Source of the DNA: Rhodospirillales bacterium
GTDB lineage: Bacteria > Pseudomonadota > Alphaproteobacteria > Acetobacterales > Acetobacteraceae
Assembly (NCBI GenBank): GCA_018971565.1
Contig: JAGXAO010000001.1
Coordinates: forward strand, 1 to 64,000
Direction of reading: 5' to 3'
Length of the DNA stretch: 64,000 bases
The translations under genes and the position numbers were made by a program. Of the stretch, positions 61,586 through 64,000 are shown one piece after another. The notes below the pieces were generated by a model, which was given only the letters and a program-made list of their open reading frames with translations, was not told where the DNA came from and did no database searches. The stretch's first letter is position 1. Each line of letters opens with the position of its first letter.

Positions 61586-61894
61586 ATGGCGACAGGTTCG
61601 ACACAGCCATTCCGCCCGGCGGGGACGGTGGGGGCATCGGCCTCCACCACGGGTGCCAATGTGGCGCTCGCAGGCGGCGGGCAGGCGGTGCTGGTTTATA
61701 ACGCCAGTGCCTCCGTGGCGTTCTTCCGGCTGGGCGGGGCTTCGGCGCTGAGTGTTGGGACTTCCGACACGCCGGTGCCGCCGGGCAGCAGGATGCTGGT
61801 GGATGCAGGCCCCTTTGTGACCAACGCCGCGGTGGTGCTGAGCAGCGGGACGGGCACCGTATATTTTACCCGCGGCGATGGGGATGCGTACTGA
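61586..61894 (+). CDS. Phage structural hypothetical protein (decoration-like)
   Basis: 102-aa ORF in the structural operon directly after capsid, with an SD-like purine run upstream. Confidence 0.6.
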   Translation: MATGSTQPFRPAGTVGASASTTGANVALAGGGQAVLVYNASASVAFFRLGGASALSVGTSDTPVPPGSRMLVDAGPFVTNAAVVLSSGTGTVYFTRGDGDAY

Positions 61895-62580
61895 TGCCTG
61901 ACACTCTGCCGGTTGCGTTTACCGATGGGCAGAAGGCGGATATCCGGCGGTTTTGCGGGTACCCGGCCTATGGCGCGGGGTGCGCCGCGCGGCGGGTGGG
62001 GTTTTTGCATGATGCGTATCGCCCGGCGGGGCCGTGCGAACCGCTGGAGCTGGCGAACAGGTTCATGCGGCTTTGTGTGGCGCTGGTGTTGCCGGGAGGC
62101 AGCGTGGGCGGGCCTGGCGGATTTGGCGTGCCGTTCCGGCAGGCATGGGCTGATTGGTCTTATTTGCAGATTGGGGATTATCTGGCCGGGCCGGAGGGCG
62201 TGATGTTTGTGGCGAGCATAGAGCCGCCGAAGCCGATGCTGGTGGTGATGACAAATGCACGTGTGACGCTGGTGCGAGCGGGAGCCGTGGGACAAGCCGG
62301 GTTGAACGGATATGCCGCGGCGGGCCCTGGGCTGGAAATGCCGTTGCTGATGGGATTTCCAGCGAGTTTGCTGGTTGGTGGAACCGGAGACAGGACGCGC
62401 AACGGACTGCCGGACGATACGAAAACACCAGGATTTACCGCGCTGCTGCCGGTGGTGGATGGGGTTGTGCCACAGGTGGCGGATATTCTGACGAATGAAC
62501 GCGGGGAGCGCTATGCGGTGAATTCGGTGGAGGAAACCGGCGGTGTGTGGCGGCTTTCGGCCGTGCAGGCGGTGCGCTGA
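61894..62580 (+). CDS. Phage head-tail connector region hypothetical protein
   Basis: ORF collinear within the structural operon, 1-nt overlap with preceding stop. Confidence 0.6.
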   Translation: MPDTLPVAFTDGQKADIRRFCGYPAYGAGCAARRVGFLHDAYRPAGPCEPLELANRFMRLCVALVLPGGSVGGPGGFGVPFRQAWADWSYLQIGDYLAGPEGVMFVASIEPPKPMLVVMTNARVTLVRAGAVGQAGLNGYAAAGPGLEMPLLMGFPASLLVGGTGDRTRNGLPDDTKTPGFTALLPVVDGVVPQVADILTNERGERYAVNSVEETGGVWRLSAVQAVR

Positions 62581-63410
62581 TGGCGGACCAGGCAGATGTG
62601 GAAGCGGCCTTGGCGGCGATTGTGGCGAATGCGGTCTATCCGCAGGGCACGGCTGCCACGAGCGCGGTGAATGCCGGGGTGAAGATTTATCGCGGTTGGC
62701 CGGTGGCGCCGGTGCTGGATGCGGATCTGGCCACGGGAATGGCGCATGTTTCTGTAAGCGCAACCGATGCGGCGATGAAGAATGTGACGCGATACCCGCG
62801 CGTTTGGCAAACAATGACGCCCGCCACGGGGACGCTGGCGGCGAGTGTGAACGGGCTGGAGGCCGCGTTTTTCGGGACGTGTTCGGCCGGGCTGCTGGCA
62901 GGCGTGCTGGTGGATGACGAAACCTACCCCTATGCCGTGCAGGCGAATGACAGCCCGGCCACGGTGGCGAGCAACCTGGCGGCGATGCTGCGGCAGGGTG
63001 GATGGATTGTTGAATATGCTGGCGCGAAGTTGGCTGTGCCCGAGGCCGTGCATTTTACCGCGCGGGTGGTGGCGGGGGCTGGCGCATTGCAAGAGATAAG
63101 GCGTCAGCAGCAGGAATTCCGCATTGCGATGTGGTGCCCCTGCCCCGCCCTGCGCGATGCGATGGCGCCGGTTTTGGATGCGGCACTGATGGCGAACGGT
63201 TTTATTGCGCTGGCGGATGGCTCCTGCGGGCGCATAAGATTTGTGAATGGCATGACGACGGATGAAAGCGCCGATGCGGCGCTTTACCGGCGGGACCTGG
63301 TTTATGAGGTCGAATATCCGACGACCTTGGCGCAACAGACGCCAGCAATGCTGTTTGGAACCATGACGGCTACCGTGAATACGGCGGTGCTGGGAAATTA
63401 TCAGAGTTGA
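62580..63410 (+). CDS. Phage neck/tail-terminator region hypothetical protein
   Basis: MADQADVEAALAAIVANAVYPQG..., 1-nt overlap with preceding stop, immediately upstream of tail genes. Confidence 0.6.
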   Translation: MADQADVEAALAAIVANAVYPQGTAATSAVNAGVKIYRGWPVAPVLDADLATGMAHVSVSATDAAMKNVTRYPRVWQTMTPATGTLAASVNGLEAAFFGTCSAGLLAGVLVDDETYPYAVQANDSPATVASNLAAMLRQGGWIVEYAGAKLAVPEAVHFTARVVAGAGALQEIRRQQQEFRIAMWCPCPALRDAMAPVLDAALMANGFIALADGSCGRIRFVNGMTTDESADAALYRRDLVYEVEYPTTLAQQTPAMLFGTMTATVNTAVLGNYQS

Positions 63411-63417
63411 GGCAAAA

Positions 63418-63558
63418 ATGAATTTTCATCTGGTGGTATTAAAGCCGTTTGGCAGTTTCAAACGGGGAGACCTGATTACGGATGCCGCGACAGTGTAGAA
63501 GGTTTTGAGTGGCGGCAACGCGGGCTCGGTTGTGCGCGTGATGGCGAAGGGGAACTGA
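63418..63558 (+). pseudogene. Small phage tail-region gene interrupted by in-frame TAG
   Basis: MNFHLVVLKPFGSFKRGDLITDAATV-TAG-KVLSGGNAGSVVRVMAKGN-TGA; amber codon at 63496-63498, frame open on both sides. Confidence 0.6.
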
Positions 63559-63561
63559 ACC

Positions 63562-64000
63562 ATGCCGATTGTTCAACAAGGGGCGATCAACACCACCGCA
63601 TTGGTGGTGCCGGATCTTTATGTGCAGATTGTGCCACCGCAATCTCTGCTGCTTAACGGCGTGCCGACGGATGTGCTGGGTGTGGTTGGCACGGCAAGCT
63701 GGGGGCCCGTGGGCGAACCCACGGTGATTGGCAGCATGAGCGATTATGCCGCCGCCTTTGGGCCGGTGATGGCGCGCAAATATGACATGGGCACGCAGGT
63801 GGCAACCGCCGTGCAGCAGGGTGCCACGAATTTCCGTTGTGTGCGTGTAACAGACGGCAGCGATACGGCGGCCAGCCTTTCCGTGCTGGGGGCAATTACG
63901 TTTACGGCAATTTATACGGGCAGCACGGGCAATGCGCTGACACTGACGTTCTCAGCCGGATCGGCCGCGAATAGCTGGCGGCTGACGATTACACTGCCCG
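63562..64000 (+). CDS. Phage tail sheath protein (N-terminal part, truncated by window end)
   Basis: MPIVQQGAINTTALVVPDLYVQIVPPQSLLLNGVPTDVLGVVGTASWGPVGEPTVIGSMSDYAAAFGPV, sheath-like N-terminus. Confidence 0.8.
   Translation, partial: MPIVQQGAINTTALVVPDLYVQIVPPQSLLLNGVPTDVLGVVGTASWGPVGEPTVIGSMSDYAAAFGPVMARKYDMGTQVATAVQQGATNFRCVRVTDGSDTAASLSVLGAITFTAIYTGSTGNALTLTFSAGSAANSWRLTITLP

Larger units (their letters stand above)
55775..64000. mobile_element. Contractile-tail prophage (left part; truncated by window end)
   Basis: XRE repressor divergent from early genes, followed by terminase, portal, capsid, adaptor genes and tail sheath in order. Confidence 0.88.

Noticed and set aside
62511-63335. 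274-aa minus-strand ORF opposite phage structural genes
   Set aside because: Arg/His-rich shadow ORF; the collinear + strand ORFs with tight stop/start overlaps are far more credible.
55775-64000. Interpretation as a Rhodobacter-type gene transfer agent
   Set aside because: Presence of a tail sheath protein and a divergent XRE repressor/operator fits a temperate myophage better than the siphovirus-like GTA. Left open only as a check in findings.
1-64000. CRISPR arrays, rRNA/tRNA genes, IS elements
   Set aside because: No regularly spaced repeats, no tRNA T-loop/acceptor patterns, and no transposase-like translations recognised. tRNAscan/Infernal would be needed to exclude small RNAs fully.

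Overview
High-GC alphaproteobacterial chromosome segment; gene content and codon style suggest an Acetobacteraceae/Rhodospirillales-type genome (lineage is inference). The window spans the predicted chromosomal replication origin. A hemE / PpsR(DUF299) divergent intergenic region at about 33.81-34.08 kb carries three perfect DnaA boxes and several degenerate ones. The partition cluster follows (lptE-holA ... parB-parA-rsmG-mnmG), with three perfect 16-bp parS palindromes (39905, 41526, 41562) and a methyl-accepting chemotaxis gene inserted between them. The left half holds chvG/chvI divergent from pckA, an AT-rich probable insertion encoding an AAA-type ATPase, tlyA, a ScfR/RamB-like regulator, a TetR-RND efflux operon, a partial ABC transporter, an Orn/Lys/Arg decarboxylase, ychF-pth-rplY, and heme genes (hemA, hemJ, hemH, hemE). 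The right half holds mnmG-parAB, nudix-cca, kup, mltA, a Tim44-domain protein, and a two-domain glycosyltransferase. From 55.8 kb to the window end lies a contractile-tail prophage: divergent XRE repressor, GcrA-like HTH protein, terminase, portal, capsid, and tail sheath cut by the window edge. Items most worth a second look: the oriC/parS/MCP arrangement, an orphan branched-chain-amino-acid leader-peptide-plus-terminator locus at 8.5-8.77 kb, an in-frame amber codon in a small phage gene, the phage operator/GcrA-like early region, and the AT-rich ATPase insertion that appears to have rewritten the tlyA 3' end. No CRISPR array, rRNA, tRNA or transposase was recognised. All calls come from reading translations and motifs; no database search was run.
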